Source of the DNA: Prosthecochloris ethylica
GTDB taxonomy: Bacteria > Bacteroidota > Chlorobiia > Chlorobiales > Chlorobiaceae
DNA: 64,000 nucleotides
NCBI RefSeq assembly: GCF_015234275.1
Contig: NZ_JADGII010000006.1
Reading direction: 5' to 3' (one strand)
Shown: positions 27,018 through 37,977 of the stretch, one piece after another
How positions within the stretch are numbered: the first letter of the stretch is position 1
Layout: every line of letters starts with the position of its first letter
The notes under the pieces: model-generated
What the model was told of the DNA's origin: nothing
Databases searched by the model: none
What the model saw: the letters and a program-made list of their open reading frames with translations, nothing else
Translations under genes and position numbers: made by a program

Positions 27018-28015
27018 CGACACGTTTACTTGTCTTTACCGCAAGCCTCCTGATACCTTCCCTGAGCTTTCTTGCCGTTTTCTTTCTGGCCCCCGGCTGG
27101 AATATCTCCACCGACGGACTGCAGGATACACGCATCGCCGTACATCGGGGGGCGAGCTTCCGCACCATTGTCTCCACCCTTCAGCAACAAGGGATTGTGC
27201 GTCACGAACGCCCACTCCTGATCACCGCAGCACTTTTTCCCGAACTGCGCAACATCAAGCCCGGTCGCTACACCGTACCGCCGGGCATGGCGAACTACAC
27301 CCTGCTCGAGTATCTGCGTTCACGCCCCCAGGATGAAGAACAGGTCATGATCCCCGTCGGCGTCCGCCAGGAACGGATTGCATCAATTATCGGCAGGCAG
27401 CTCGACACCGACTCGCTGTCGGTCATGACACGCTCACAGGACAGAGCCTTTCTCGATACGCTCGGCATCACCGCAGAGAGCTTCGAAGGCTACAGCTTTC
27501 CCGGGACCTACAACTTCCCCTGGGCAAGCACGTCCGGGGAAGTACTGCAATTTCTTGCCGGCCGGTTCCGGTCATTCTTCAACGACTCCCTGCAGGCACG
27601 GGCCCGGGAGCTGGGCATGAGCGAGCTCGAAATCCTGACCCTCGCTTCCATCGTCGAAGCCGAAACCCCGCTCGACCGTGAAAAACCGCTGATTGCAGGA
27701 GTGTACCACAACCGCCTGAAACGCAACATGAAACTGCAGGCAGACCCCACCGTGCAGTACGCACTCGGCGATCGCCGTGAACGGCTGCTCTACAAGGACC
27801 TGGAAACAGATTCCCCCTACAACACCTACCGCTACCGCGGCCTGCCGCCGGGCCCGATCTGCAACCCCGGTGAGGCCTCGATACGTGCGGCGCTCTTCCC
27901 GGCAGAAACCCGGCACCTCTATTTCGTGGCAACCGGGGACGGCGGACATTACTTTGCGGAAACACACAGCGAACACCTACGCAATGTGCGCAAATACCGC
28001 CGCAGCCGCTACTGA
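27002..28015 (+). CDS. mltG: Endolytic murein transglycosylase
   Basis: A 337-residue YceG/MltG protein with one N-terminal hydrophobic segment (LLIPSLSFLAVFFLAPGW) and a periplasmic part. The domain order is a LysM-like portion (RIAVHRGASFRTIVSTLQQQGIV) and then the lytic domain with the catalytic Glu in LASIVEAET and the conserved LQADPTVQYALG, YNTYRYRGLPPGPICNPG and YFVATGDGGHYFAETH. It cleaves nascent glycan strands and helps set their length. The ATG at 27002 is preferred over a GTG at 26984; it overlaps the chorismate mutase gene by 16 bases. Confidence 0.92.
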   Translation: MRETVTTRLLVFTASLLIPSLSFLAVFFLAPGWNISTDGLQDTRIAVHRGASFRTIVSTLQQQGIVRHERPLLITAALFPELRNIKPGRYTVPPGMANYTLLEYLRSRPQDEEQVMIPVGVRQERIASIIGRQLDTDSLSVMTRSQDRAFLDTLGITAESFEGYSFPGTYNFPWASTSGEVLQFLAGRFRSFFNDSLQARARELGMSELEILTLASIVEAETPLDREKPLIAGVYHNRLKRNMKLQADPTVQYALGDRRERLLYKDLETDSPYNTYRYRGLPPGPICNPGEASIRAALFPAETRHLYFVATGDGGHYFAETHSEHLRNVRKYRRSRY

Positions 28016-28080
28016 GGAGCTTCATTTATTATTATATTTCACTGAACTGACCGACTAACCATCAAAATCAACCAGGAGTC

Positions 28081-29274
<1,194 letters not shown>

Positions 29275-29306
29275 GCACAGGCATGCATTAGATTTTCCAC
29301 AAAAAC

Positions 29307-29337
29307 GCCCCCGGCATCCGTCAGGAACGCCGGGGGG
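29307..29337. terminator. GC-rich hairpin after pgk
   Basis: Arms CCCCCGGC and GCCGGGGG form an 8-9 bp stem with a 13-base loop. On the plus strand there is no T run after it; a run of T follows on the minus strand. It may act as a weak or Rho-assisted terminator or as an mRNA 3' stabiliser. Confidence 0.5.
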
Positions 29338-29370
29338 CTGAAAGCTGATGATTTCAACGAAAACGTCTTT

Positions 29371-30213
29371 ATGAGCTACTCGACCGAGCCCTACAGCCCG
29401 GGAGGCTTCCAGATGATGCCCCCGGCAATAAAAGCGATTATTCTCACCAACGTAGCGGTGTTTCTCCTGCAGTTTCTCACGCCGCTCGGAAATTTCCTGT
29501 TTCTGTTCGGAGCCCTCTGGCCCATTGGTTCGGGCAACGATGCCGGGCTGAGCTTCCAGATCTGGCAGCCGGTCTCCTACATGTTCATGCACGGCGGGCT
29601 GGCACACATTCTCTTCAACATGTTCGCCCTGTGGCTGTTCGGTACGGAAATCGAAAACTACTGGGGGACGAAGGAGTTCACCACCTTCTACTTCGTCTGC
29701 GGCATCGGTGCGGCTCTGGTCAACCTCGCCACCACCATCGGAAGCCCGTATCCCACTGTCGGCGCGTCAGGTGCGGTCTTCGGCATCCTGCTCGCTTTCG
29801 GCATGATGTTCCCCGACCGCTACATCTTTCTCTACTTCCTCTTTCCCGTCAAGGCAAAGTACTTCGTGGCAGGCTACGCGGCCATCGAGCTGCTGATGGG
29901 ACTGAACAACGCGGGGATGGGAAGCCAGAGCAACATCGCTCACTTCGCCCACCTCGGCGGTATGGCGGTCGGCTTCGCCTACATCAAGTTCCGCCAGCAG
30001 GGCTGGTCGCTCTCCGACTGGATCGACAACACCTTCCCGAAAAAAGATGACAGCACGACGGGCGGACCCACGATCTATCGCGGAGGAAGTTCAGGCGAAG
30101 AGGTGTCGGAAGCCGAAATCGACGCCATTCTCGACAAGATCTCCCAGAGCGGCTACCAGTCACTCACGGACGACGAAAAACACAAACTCCTGAAAGCAGG
30201 CGGGCGCAAGTGA
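29371..30213 (+). CDS. Rhomboid family intramembrane serine protease
   Basis: A 280-residue membrane protease with six or so hydrophobic segments. The catalytic serine lies in GASGAVFG (about Ser133) and the histidine in HLGGMAVGF (about His194), and the H(G)GLAHILFNM motif of the second segment is present. After the membrane domain comes a soluble tail ending in an acidic helical part (EAEIDAILDKISQSG) that resembles the C-terminal region of many bacterial rhomboids. Substrates are unknown. It is followed after 18 bases by a DUF1232 gene. Confidence 0.9.
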   Translation: MSYSTEPYSPGGFQMMPPAIKAIILTNVAVFLLQFLTPLGNFLFLFGALWPIGSGNDAGLSFQIWQPVSYMFMHGGLAHILFNMFALWLFGTEIENYWGTKEFTTFYFVCGIGAALVNLATTIGSPYPTVGASGAVFGILLAFGMMFPDRYIFLYFLFPVKAKYFVAGYAAIELLMGLNNAGMGSQSNIAHFAHLGGMAVGFAYIKFRQQGWSLSDWIDNTFPKKDDSTTGGPTIYRGGSSGEEVSEAEIDAILDKISQSGYQSLTDDEKHKLLKAGGRK

Positions 30214-30231
30214 CCCCGCCTGGAAGGACCA

Positions 30232-30696
30232 GTGAAGACAACGATCATGAGCAGACGCAGCAAAGCATTCGACCGGGCAAAAGAAAAAGCCGAATCGATC
30301 ATCCGCGACCCTGAAAAGGCACGCAAGATCATCGACTCGGCCACCAGCAAGGCTCAGGCGGTAAAGACCTCGTCACAGTTCCAGGAGGTATCGGAAAAGT
30401 TCCAGACCCTGGTGCGCATGATCAGGGCCTGGATCAACAGGGAATACCGCGACATACCCTGGCAGACCATCGTCCTCGCCGTAACCGCGACCGTGTACTT
30501 CCTGACTCCTTTCGACGCCATCCTCGACTTCATTCCTCTGCTTGGCTTTGCCGACGACGTCGCCATTCTCACCGCCGTGCTTTCCTCCATCAACCACGAC
30601 CTCGACCGGTTCGTGGCATGGGAACAGACGGGCGGGAACACCCGCAACGACGCTCCCAGCGTCGAAGCCGATTACGAAGAAGTCAAGCCGGACTGA
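30232..30696 (+). CDS. DUF1232 (YkvA-like) membrane protein
   Basis: A 154-residue protein with a charged N-terminus (RAKEKAESIIRDPEKARKIID) and the YkvA/DUF1232 core YFLTPFDAILDFIPLLGFADDVAIL, a short hydrophobic region with conserved Pro and Asp. The function of the family is unknown. A GTG at 30232 has GGAAGG upstream and is the chosen start; the ATG at 30247 is possible. It is probably co-transcribed with the rhomboid gene. Confidence 0.8.
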   Translation: MKTTIMSRRSKAFDRAKEKAESIIRDPEKARKIIDSATSKAQAVKTSSQFQEVSEKFQTLVRMIRAWINREYRDIPWQTIVLAVTATVYFLTPFDAILDFIPLLGFADDVAILTAVLSSINHDLDRFVAWEQTGGNTRNDAPSVEADYEEVKPD

Positions 30697-30802
30697 CCCG
30701 TCCTCACAGCCCTCCTCCACCCGGTCCACGTTTGAGGCGATCATTGACCGTAACGAGCAGCAGCCCCTGATTTCATGCAACAGGGACGAGGATACCGGCT
30801 CC

Positions 30803-31246
30803 TCACTCAGCCTGTCCGAAAGATGTGGAGAGTTGCAGACCGTCACGGATACTTGAACCGATGAGGACGATATTCAATGCACCTGCTGCAAGTTCAAGGC
30901 CTTGAACGGCATAAAAAAAGCTCCCAAAATTGCCATTCGAGGCACAATGATCCAGAAAAATTGCTGACGGAACAAGAATCAGAAGGCCATTCAAGGCTAT
31001 GAACGGCATTCGCCTTTTTTTTCTTTCGACGAATTTCCCATTTCTTTTTTTGCCAAGGATGGTGCCGGTAATTCCCGTTGTTATGATGGCAGGAATAACT
31101 ATCCACATGCCAAGAACAATACTGCGTTTGACAAATGCTACCGCCTCGTGAGACCCGAATAACTCGACGAAAATGGTGGACAACCAGAAAAGGCTGATGA
31201 TGCAGAAGGCTGTCACCCCGGCACCCTTGTGAATTATTGTTTTCAT
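30803..31246 (-). CDS. Small integral membrane protein, unknown family
   Basis: A 147-residue protein with about four hydrophobic segments and a basic loop (GKKRNGKFVERKKRRM) in the middle. I do not recognise a family. It is divergent from the MarR gene with two matching palindromes between the two starts, so it is probably the regulated partner of that regulator. Its codon use is more AT-rich than that of the preceding core genes, a sign of later acquisition. Confidence 0.65.
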   Translation of the reverse strand: MKTIIHKGAGVTAFCIISLFWLSTIFVELFGSHEAVAFVKRSIVLGMWIVIPAIITTGITGTILGKKRNGKFVERKKRRMPFIALNGLLILVPSAIFLDHCASNGNFGSFFYAVQGLELAAGALNIVLIGSSIRDGLQLSTSFGQAE

Positions 31247-31295
31247 ACCGTTTATCGAATAATGTTATGTACCATAGATGTAACAACGCGCATTC

Positions 31296-31341
31296 TGACA
31301 ACACGCTGTCATAAATATATATTTTCGACAACACATTGTCA
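31296..31341. promoter_or_regulatory. Paired operator palindromes for MarR regulator
   Basis: Two near-identical palindromes, TGACAACACGCTGTCA (31296-31311) and GACAACACATTGTC (31327-31340), lie 30 bp apart, about three helical turns. They fill the gap between the divergent membrane-protein and marR genes, the second one ending 15 bases before the marR start. This is the usual arrangement of MarR-family operators. Confidence 0.7.
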
Positions 31342-31355
31342 AAAAAACCAAAATT

Positions 31356-31799
31356 ATGGAGTCGACACAGAACGGAGAGGTTTTTACGAGTATTGTGCTT
31401 GAAGTCTTCAAGTTAAGCGGTTTGCTGGTCGTTGAAGGAGACCGGCTAACGAAGGAAACCGGGTTAACCAGTGCCCGATGGAAGGTATTGGGTGCATTGT
31501 TTCTGGCAGATCAGCCGATGACTGTTGCAAAAATTGCCAAAACGATGGGACAGACGCGTCAGGGCGTACAACGAATTGCCGATGACATGGCAAATGTCGG
31601 AATTGTGGAGTACAGAGATAATCCGCATCATAAGCGTGCGAAATATGTGATGCTGACGGAGAAAGGGGAAAAAACCTATAAAAAGCTGGTTGACATACAG
31701 GTTCCCTGGGCTGAAGAGAAAAGCAGCGGCATCGACCTGGAAAAAATGCGGACTACCTTGCAGACGTTGCAGCTGATGGTGAAAAAATTTGACACCTGA
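31356..31799 (+). CDS. MarR family transcriptional regulator
   Basis: A 147-residue winged-helix regulator. Helices at the N-terminus (VFKLSGLLVVEGDRLTK) form the dimer part; the HTH is at AKTMGQTRQGVQRIADDM and the wing at YRDNPHHKRAKYVMLTEKG with its DxRxxR-like turn. Family members usually repress a neighbouring gene and are released by a small ligand. The two palindromes in front of the gene are its likely binding sites, and the divergent membrane protein its likely target. Confidence 0.85.
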   Translation: MESTQNGEVFTSIVLEVFKLSGLLVVEGDRLTKETGLTSARWKVLGALFLADQPMTVAKIAKTMGQTRQGVQRIADDMANVGIVEYRDNPHHKRAKYVMLTEKGEKTYKKLVDIQVPWAEEKSSGIDLEKMRTTLQTLQLMVKKFDT

Positions 31800-32071
31800 T
31801 ATCAAGCACTGAAACGGCCCTCTCGATACCCTGAGGACCGTAAAGGGATGCTCAGAGAACCGTGGCCCCAGTGATAATCATGATAATCGAGCAAATGTTT
31901 AACGCTGGTAACGGCAGTGATAGCGGCATCTCGCCTGGCCCGGCAACAGTGAATCGGAAGCGGAATTCATGCTCCTCAAGATGTCAACCGGGCATCGGCT
32001 GAAAAATCAGTCATCTTGCCAGGGCATTCATTGCTGTGACACAGGCGCATGCGACCTTGAGGGCTTCTCGC

Positions 32072-33508
32072 TCACTGCCACCCGCCGCCGAGCGCGCGGT
32101 AGAGTTCCGTGCGGGCTGCAAGGCGCTCGCGGTGGAGGTCGGTAAGCGACAGTTCCGCGTTCAGCACGGCCTCCTGGGCATCGATCACGTCGAGATAATC
32201 CGCCATGCCGCTCTGGAAAAGCAGCAGCGAATTTTCCGCTGCACGACGCAGGCTCGCGACCTGCGTAAACACCTCTTCTTCCCTGGCAGCGAGCGTCGTC
32301 ACCCCGACAAGCGCGTCAGACACCTCCCGCACTGCATCGAGCACCGCCTGGCGAAAGCGGATCTCTTCCTTGTCTCGCTCGATCTCCGCCTGATCCGCTG
32401 CAGTTTTCAGCTCACCCCGCTGGAACACCGGCTGCAGCACCGCCCCCTGAAGGAAACTGAAAATCGAACCGGGAAACGAAAACCAGTCCGACTCCCGCAG
32501 TGCGTTCACGCCCCACTCGGCACTGATGGAGAGTGACGGATACAGCCGCGCAGCGGCCACACCGGCTTCGGAATGCGCCCTCATGAGCTCCATTTCAGCC
32601 TGCTTCACATCCGGCCGGTTCTGCAGGAGCAGGGCCGGCACACCCGTCGTCAGCCCTCCTGCACCGGCATCGAGCGCCATCAGTTCCACACCGGCATCGA
32701 CCGGCTGAGGCGCCCTTCCGCAGAGCAGCGACAGCGCATTCTCCTGTACCACCAGCTGCCGACGGACATCAGCCAGCGACGAACGCCGCTCCGCCGCCAC
32801 CGCCTGCTGCCGCTCGACCCCGAGCGACGTCACCAGACCGGCCTCGTACTGCAGTTCCAGCATGGCAAGCGTCCGTTCTGCAAGCGCCAGAGACTCCTCG
32901 AGCACCTTCTGGCGGCGCTGCAGCCCGAGCAGGTTGTAGTAACCTTCGGCCACCCCGGCAACCAGGCGGGTGCGCACGGCCTTTTCCGCCTCGACGGTCC
33001 CGAGATAACGGGCCAGGGCCGCGCGCTCGCTGCTGCGGATTTTTCCCCACACATCCAGTTCCCAGGACGCCCCGAACGACGCCGTAAACTCCTCGACACT
33101 CTCCTCGCCTGCAGACAGCGGCGTGCTGCCGTTGTCCGACGGCCGGGCCGAGCTCACCTCTGCCCCCAGCTGCACCGCCGGCAGATAGGCAAGTTTCGAC
33201 TGCCCCAGGCCGAGCCGGGCGGACTCCATCGTCTTGACCGCCACCTGCAGGTCATGATTGTGCTCGAGCGCACTGTCGATCAGCCGGACAAGCTGCGGGT
33301 CGCGAAAAAAATTCCGGTACGGTATACGCGCCGCCACGCTGTCTGCAGCACTCCGCCCGGCGTCATCCTGCGGGACCGCCGCTCCACGGTAGGCATCGGG
33401 CAGAGCCACGTCCGGGCGATCGCTTTCGTCAAGCGACGCACAGCCGCCGAGGGCCGCGAGGCAGAGGGGGATCAACACTCCTTTCGTCTTCATACGGATC
33501 TCATTCAT
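32072..33508 (-). CDS. Outer membrane efflux lipoprotein (NodT/OprM family)
   Basis: A 478-residue outer membrane channel of an RND efflux pump. A lipoprotein signal ends in LAALGGC, with the lipidated Cys at about residue 23. The two repeated halves of the OEP family are visible (SALEHNHDLQVAVKTMESA and ARLYPSLSISAEWGVNAL), rich in Ala, Leu and Gln as expected of the alpha-barrel. Its start codon overlaps the stop of the RND pump gene by 4 bases, so the three pump genes form one operon. Confidence 0.92.
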   Translation of the reverse strand: MNEIRMKTKGVLIPLCLAALGGCASLDESDRPDVALPDAYRGAAVPQDDAGRSAADSVAARIPYRNFFRDPQLVRLIDSALEHNHDLQVAVKTMESARLGLGQSKLAYLPAVQLGAEVSSARPSDNGSTPLSAGEESVEEFTASFGASWELDVWGKIRSSERAALARYLGTVEAEKAVRTRLVAGVAEGYYNLLGLQRRQKVLEESLALAERTLAMLELQYEAGLVTSLGVERQQAVAAERRSSLADVRRQLVVQENALSLLCGRAPQPVDAGVELMALDAGAGGLTTGVPALLLQNRPDVKQAEMELMRAHSEAGVAAARLYPSLSISAEWGVNALRESDWFSFPGSIFSFLQGAVLQPVFQRGELKTAADQAEIERDKEEIRFRQAVLDAVREVSDALVGVTTLAAREEEVFTQVASLRRAAENSLLLFQSGMADYLDVIDAQEAVLNAELSLTDLHRERLAARTELYRALGGGWQ

Positions 33509-36500
33509 GAGTTTGACAATTCTGTATCAGGATCGTGCGCCGGGCCGCTGATACGCTCCTGCAGCGACTGGAACACCACGTACAGCACCGGAATGACCAG
33601 CACGCCAAGCGCCGCACCGCTGAGCATGCCGCCCACCGCAGCGGCACCGATCGAATGGTTGCCGATCGCCGACGGTCCCGATGCCCAGAGCAGCGGCAGA
33701 AGAGCTGCCGCAAAGGTCAGCGATGTCATCAGGATCGGGCGGAAGCGCGCTTTCGCTCCCTCGACGGCCGATTCGACAAGCCCCATGCCTCCCCGACGAC
33801 GCTGAATGGCGAACTCGACAATCAGGATCGCGTTGCGGGCAAGCAGCCCCACCAGCATGATCATGGCGATCTGCACGTAGATATTGTTCTCGAGCCCTGC
33901 TGCGATCACACCCAGGAACACCCCGAGCACACCGGTCGGAATCGACAGGATCACCGCAAGCGGCAGCAGGTAGCTCTCGTACTGTGCCGACAGGAGCAGA
34001 TACACGAACACCAGCGAAAGGATGAAGATATAGACCGACTGCCCGCCGGACTCCACCTCCTCGCGGCTCACGCCGTCCCAGTCGTACGAATAGCCCGGCG
34101 GCAGGGTCGCGGCTGCAACCTCGCGCACCGCCTCGATCGCCTGCCCGGTCGAAAAGCCCTGGGCTACGTTGGCATTCACCGTCAGCGAATTGAACAGGTT
34201 GAAATGGTCCACCGTCTGCGGCCCGTACACCCGTTCAAGCGACACCAGCGAGTTCATCGGCACCATCTCGCCTGTATCGTTCTTCACGAACACCTCCTCG
34301 AGCGACGACGGGTCCATTCTCGCATCAGGCTCCGCCTGCATCACCACGCGGTAGTACTTCCCGAACCGGTTGAAATCAGATACCTGGACACTTCCGTAGT
34401 AGGCCTGCATCACCGTCAGCAGGTTCTCGACATCGACCCCGAGCTGGCTCGCCCGCTCCTCGTTCACCTCGATCTCCCACTGCGGGTAACCGGTATTGAA
34501 CATGGTAAAGGCGAACGAAATCTCCGGACGCTGCATCAGGGCCCCGATAAACCCGCGCGACACCTCGCTCAGCTCGTCCAGCTCGCCAGCGGTGCGGTCC
34601 TGCAGCACGATCTCCAGGCCGCCAACGTTGCTGAACCCCGGCACGGTCGGCGGCTGGATCGGGAAGAATGTCGCTTCGCTCAGCGACGACACCTTGCCGG
34701 TGAGCTTGCCCATGATCGCCCTGATATTCTTGACCATTCCACGCTCCTCAGGGTCCTTCAGGCTCACGAACATCAGCCCGGCAGAAGGGGAGCTTGAGCT
34801 CGAAATCAGGTCGATACCGGCAACGGTAATCACCGTCTCCACGCTCTCGTCCTCCCGCAGCATCACCCCGGCCTTGTCGAGGGTCTCGCTTGTCCTGTCA
34901 AGCGACGCACCCGGCGGCAGGGTCGCGTTCATGATGAAAAAGCCGCTGTCCTCGTTGGGAATGAAACCCACCGGCGTCACCATCGACAGCCAGAACGCAA
35001 CGCCGCTCACGACAGCAAGCCCGCCAAGGCCCAGCCACTTGCGCCTGATCAGGAACCCGGCCACCCGGCCGTAGCGCTCGATAAGCACGGAAAAACCGGC
35101 ATTGAAACCCTTGAAGAGGCGCAGTTCCACGCCCCGCAGCCAGCCGACCTTCTCACCGCCCTCGCCGATGTGCTTGTTGGTGAGAAACAGCGCGCACAGC
35201 GCCGGGCTCAGGGTGAGCGCGTTCACCGCCGAAATCAGGATCGCGATCACCAGCGTGAAGGCAAACTGCCGGAAAAAGATGCCTGTCGATCCCTCGAGGA
35301 ACCCGACCGGCAGAAACACCGCCGACATCACCAGCGTGATCGACACGATCGCACTGGTAATTTCGCTCATCACCTTGTGGGTCGCCTGACGCGCGGGAAG
35401 GTGCGTGGTTTCCATCCTCGCATGCACCGCCTCGACAATCACGATCGCATCATCCACCACGATGCCGATCGCCAGCACCAGCGCGAACAGCGTGAGCAGG
35501 TTGATGGAAAAACCGAACAGCGTCATGAAAAAGAAGGTCCCGATCAGGGCCACCGGCACGGCAATCGTAGGAATCAGGGTCGAACGGAAATCCTGCAGGA
35601 AAATGAACACCACGAGGAACACCAGGAGAAACGCCTCGAAGAGCGTATGCAGCACCTGCTCGATCGACTCGTCGAGCGACTTCTTGGTGCTGTAGGGAAT
35701 CATGTAGCTGATCCCCTCGGGGAACGAAACCGAAGCCTCCTGCAGCACCTCCTGCAGTGCGACCTGGATATCGTTGGAATTCGAACCGGCCGCCTGGTAG
35801 ATCGCCATGGTCACCGACTCCTTTCCGTTAGCCAGCGCGTTGACCGCGTAACTGTAGGAACCAAGCTCCACGCGCGCCACATCCTTCAGCCGCAGGATCG
35901 AACCGTCCGCGTTCGTGCGGATGATGATATCGCCGTACTCTTCCGGCGTCTTCAGCTTGCCCTTGTAGCGCATCACCAGTTCGAGCGCGCTTTGTGAGCC
36001 CTCTCCGAACCGGCCCGGGGCAGCTTCCACATTCTGCCCCTGCACGGCCGCCATCACCTCCTGGGGAGAAAGCGTGTAGGCCGCCATGACCGCCGGATCG
36101 AGCCAGATGCGCATCGAATAGTCCTTCGAACCGAACACATTGGCCTGCCCGACGCCGTCCACCCTCTGGATCTGCGGCAGCAAGTTGATCTTCACGTAGT
36201 TCTGCAGAAAGGTCGAATCGTACGTATCGGGATCGTCACTCAGGAGCGAAATCAGCATGATCATACTGTTCTGCTTCTTGGACGTCGATACCCCGATCTT
36301 CGTCACCTCCTCCGGCAGCTTGCTCGTCGCCCGGGCCACCCGGTTCTGCACGTTCACCGCCGCCTGATCGGGGTCCGTTCCCTGGCGGAAAAACACGTTG
36401 ATCGAAAGCGAGCCGTCGTTGCTCGACGTCGAAGTCATGTAGGTCATGTCGTCGACACCGTTGATTGCCTCCTCGAGCGCCGGGGCCACCGATCGGGCGA

Positions 36501-36669
36501 TCGTCTCGGCATTCGCCCCCGGATAACTGGCCGACACCTCGACGCTCGGCGGCGCGATGTCGGGAAACTGCGTCAGCGGCAGCTGGGTAATCCCGATCAG
36601 GCCGAGCAGCACGATGAACACCGAGATCACCGTGGCCAGCACCGGCCGGTTGATAAATCGTTCAAACAT
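33505..36669 (-). CDS. RND multidrug efflux transporter, AcrB/HAE1 family
   Basis: A 1054-residue inner membrane proton-driven pump. The N-terminal segment (VISVFIVLLGLIGITQLPLTQFPDIAPPSV), two large periplasmic loops and twelve hydrophobic segments are apparent. The proton-relay Asp pair lies in GIVVDDAIVIVEAV. The length is normal for hydrophobic/amphiphilic exporters. It follows the adaptor gene after 5 bases and precedes the outer membrane channel gene. Confidence 0.95.
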   Translation of the reverse strand: MFERFINRPVLATVISVFIVLLGLIGITQLPLTQFPDIAPPSVEVSASYPGANAETIARSVAPALEEAINGVDDMTYMTSTSSNDGSLSINVFFRQGTDPDQAAVNVQNRVARATSKLPEEVTKIGVSTSKKQNSMIMLISLLSDDPDTYDSTFLQNYVKINLLPQIQRVDGVGQANVFGSKDYSMRIWLDPAVMAAYTLSPQEVMAAVQGQNVEAAPGRFGEGSQSALELVMRYKGKLKTPEEYGDIIIRTNADGSILRLKDVARVELGSYSYAVNALANGKESVTMAIYQAAGSNSNDIQVALQEVLQEASVSFPEGISYMIPYSTKKSLDESIEQVLHTLFEAFLLVFLVVFIFLQDFRSTLIPTIAVPVALIGTFFFMTLFGFSINLLTLFALVLAIGIVVDDAIVIVEAVHARMETTHLPARQATHKVMSEITSAIVSITLVMSAVFLPVGFLEGSTGIFFRQFAFTLVIAILISAVNALTLSPALCALFLTNKHIGEGGEKVGWLRGVELRLFKGFNAGFSVLIERYGRVAGFLIRRKWLGLGGLAVVSGVAFWLSMVTPVGFIPNEDSGFFIMNATLPPGASLDRTSETLDKAGVMLREDESVETVITVAGIDLISSSSSPSAGLMFVSLKDPEERGMVKNIRAIMGKLTGKVSSLSEATFFPIQPPTVPGFSNVGGLEIVLQDRTAGELDELSEVSRGFIGALMQRPEISFAFTMFNTGYPQWEIEVNEERASQLGVDVENLLTVMQAYYGSVQVSDFNRFGKYYRVVMQAEPDARMDPSSLEEVFVKNDTGEMVPMNSLVSLERVYGPQTVDHFNLFNSLTVNANVAQGFSTGQAIEAVREVAAATLPPGYSYDWDGVSREEVESGGQSVYIFILSLVFVYLLLSAQYESYLLPLAVILSIPTGVLGVFLGVIAAGLENNIYVQIAMIMLVGLLARNAILIVEFAIQRRRGGMGLVESAVEGAKARFRPILMTSLTFAAALLPLLWASGPSAIGNHSIGAAAVGGMLSGAALGVLVIPVLYVVFQSLQERISGPAHDPDTELSNS

Positions 36670-36674
36670 CGTCT

Positions 36675-37874
36675 CTACGCTCCTTCTGCCTGGTTCGTCT
36701 GTTGCTCTGCTTCCTCTGCACCGCTCTCTTTCGCGTCCGGATCAACCGGCTGGATCGGCGTTCCGTCCGGCAGACGGCTGAAACCCGACAGTACGATCCG
36801 GTCGCCGTCATCGAGCCCCCCGCTCACGAGATATCCGGTTCCATGGACGCCCTCCACGGTAACAGGCGTCCGTGCAACCGTATTGTCTTCAGTCACCCTG
36901 AAGACGAACACCCGGTCCTGCAGGTCCATCGTCGCAGACTGCGGCACCACGATCATATCGCGGTAGGTCCACCCGATCTGCACCGTGCCGGTATTGCCCG
37001 AGCGGAGCAGGCCGTTGTCATTCGGAAATGTCGCGCGGAACCGCACCGATGCGGTCGTCCGGTCGAACTGGCCGCTCACCGCATCGAGCCTGCCCTCTTC
37101 TCCGTACCGGCTGCCGTCAGCCAGCTCGAGCGTGACCGGCGGGACCGACGCCAGCTTCTCCTCGAGAGTCTCCCCCTCGAACTGCTGCTTGAAACGCGTG
37201 AAATCCACCTCGCTCAAGCTGAAATACGCATGCACCCGGCTCACGTCCGTAAGCGTCGTCAGTGCGTCATCCTGCCCAGCCTTCACCAGGCTGCCGATAC
37301 GCAGCGGAATCTCCCCGATATAGCCCGATACCGGCGCCTCGATCCTCGTATAGCCGAGATCGATCTTTGCCTGTTCCACGGCTGCCAACGCCTGCGCAAG
37401 CTGCGCTTCTGCCGCCTGCAGGCCAGCCTCTGCCTCGAGCAGCTTGATTTCCGACACCACCTTGTTCTTCACGAGCGGCTTGTATTTTTTCACCTCGATC
37501 TTCGCAAGCGCCACCGCTGCAGCCGCCGACCGGCGGGAACCCTCAGCAGCGTTGAGCGCCTCGCGGAAGGGGCGGTCATCGATCGTAAAGAGCAGCTGGC
37601 CCGCCTCGACCTTCTCGCCCTCGTCCACCGCTATCTCTTTCAGCGTTCCGCCCACCTGGGGGCGAACGTCAACCGTCACCACCCCTTCGAGCACGGCCGA
37701 ATACTCCTTCTGGACCACCACCGTCGAACGCTGCAGTTCCTTCACCGGCAGCGGCTTCGGCTGCTGTACCGCACCCGGCTGCCCCTCTTGGCCTTGATTG
37801 CATGCCCCGAGTGCCAGCAGAGCCACAAGGCCCAGCACGGCACGCAGGCTGAAGAGTCTATTCTTCTCAGTCAT
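36675..37874 (-). CDS. RND efflux periplasmic adaptor lipoprotein (AcrA family)
   Basis: A 399-residue membrane fusion protein. The lipoprotein signal ends in LALGAC (Cys at about 25). It has the biotinyl-lipoyl-like part (VRPQVGGTLKEIAVDEGEKVEAGQLLFTIDDRPF), an alpha hairpin (AEAGLQAAEAQLAQALAAVEQAKIDL), and the beta-barrel with TRIEAPVSGYIGEIPLRIGSLV. It bridges the pump and the outer membrane channel. It lies 103 bases downstream of the AraC-type regulator gene. Confidence 0.94.
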   Translation of the reverse strand: MTEKNRLFSLRAVLGLVALLALGACNQGQEGQPGAVQQPKPLPVKELQRSTVVVQKEYSAVLEGVVTVDVRPQVGGTLKEIAVDEGEKVEAGQLLFTIDDRPFREALNAAEGSRRSAAAAVALAKIEVKKYKPLVKNKVVSEIKLLEAEAGLQAAEAQLAQALAAVEQAKIDLGYTRIEAPVSGYIGEIPLRIGSLVKAGQDDALTTLTDVSRVHAYFSLSEVDFTRFKQQFEGETLEEKLASVPPVTLELADGSRYGEEGRLDAVSGQFDRTTASVRFRATFPNDNGLLRSGNTGTVQIGWTYRDMIVVPQSATMDLQDRVFVFRVTEDNTVARTPVTVEGVHGTGYLVSGGLDDGDRIVLSGFSRLPDGTPIQPVDPDAKESGAEEAEQQTNQAEGA

Positions 37875-37977
37875 ATCGTCAGGATTTCGTTGATGTCATG
37901 CCGCCGGCACGTGGATACCGGCTGTTCATTTTCCCTGTAGGAAATGTACACAGAAAGCCGTCCCCGGAAAGGCACTA

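Noticed and set aside
33535..34797. 420-residue frame opposite the RND pump gene
   Set aside because: Shadow of the AcrB-type gene, rich in His and Arg.
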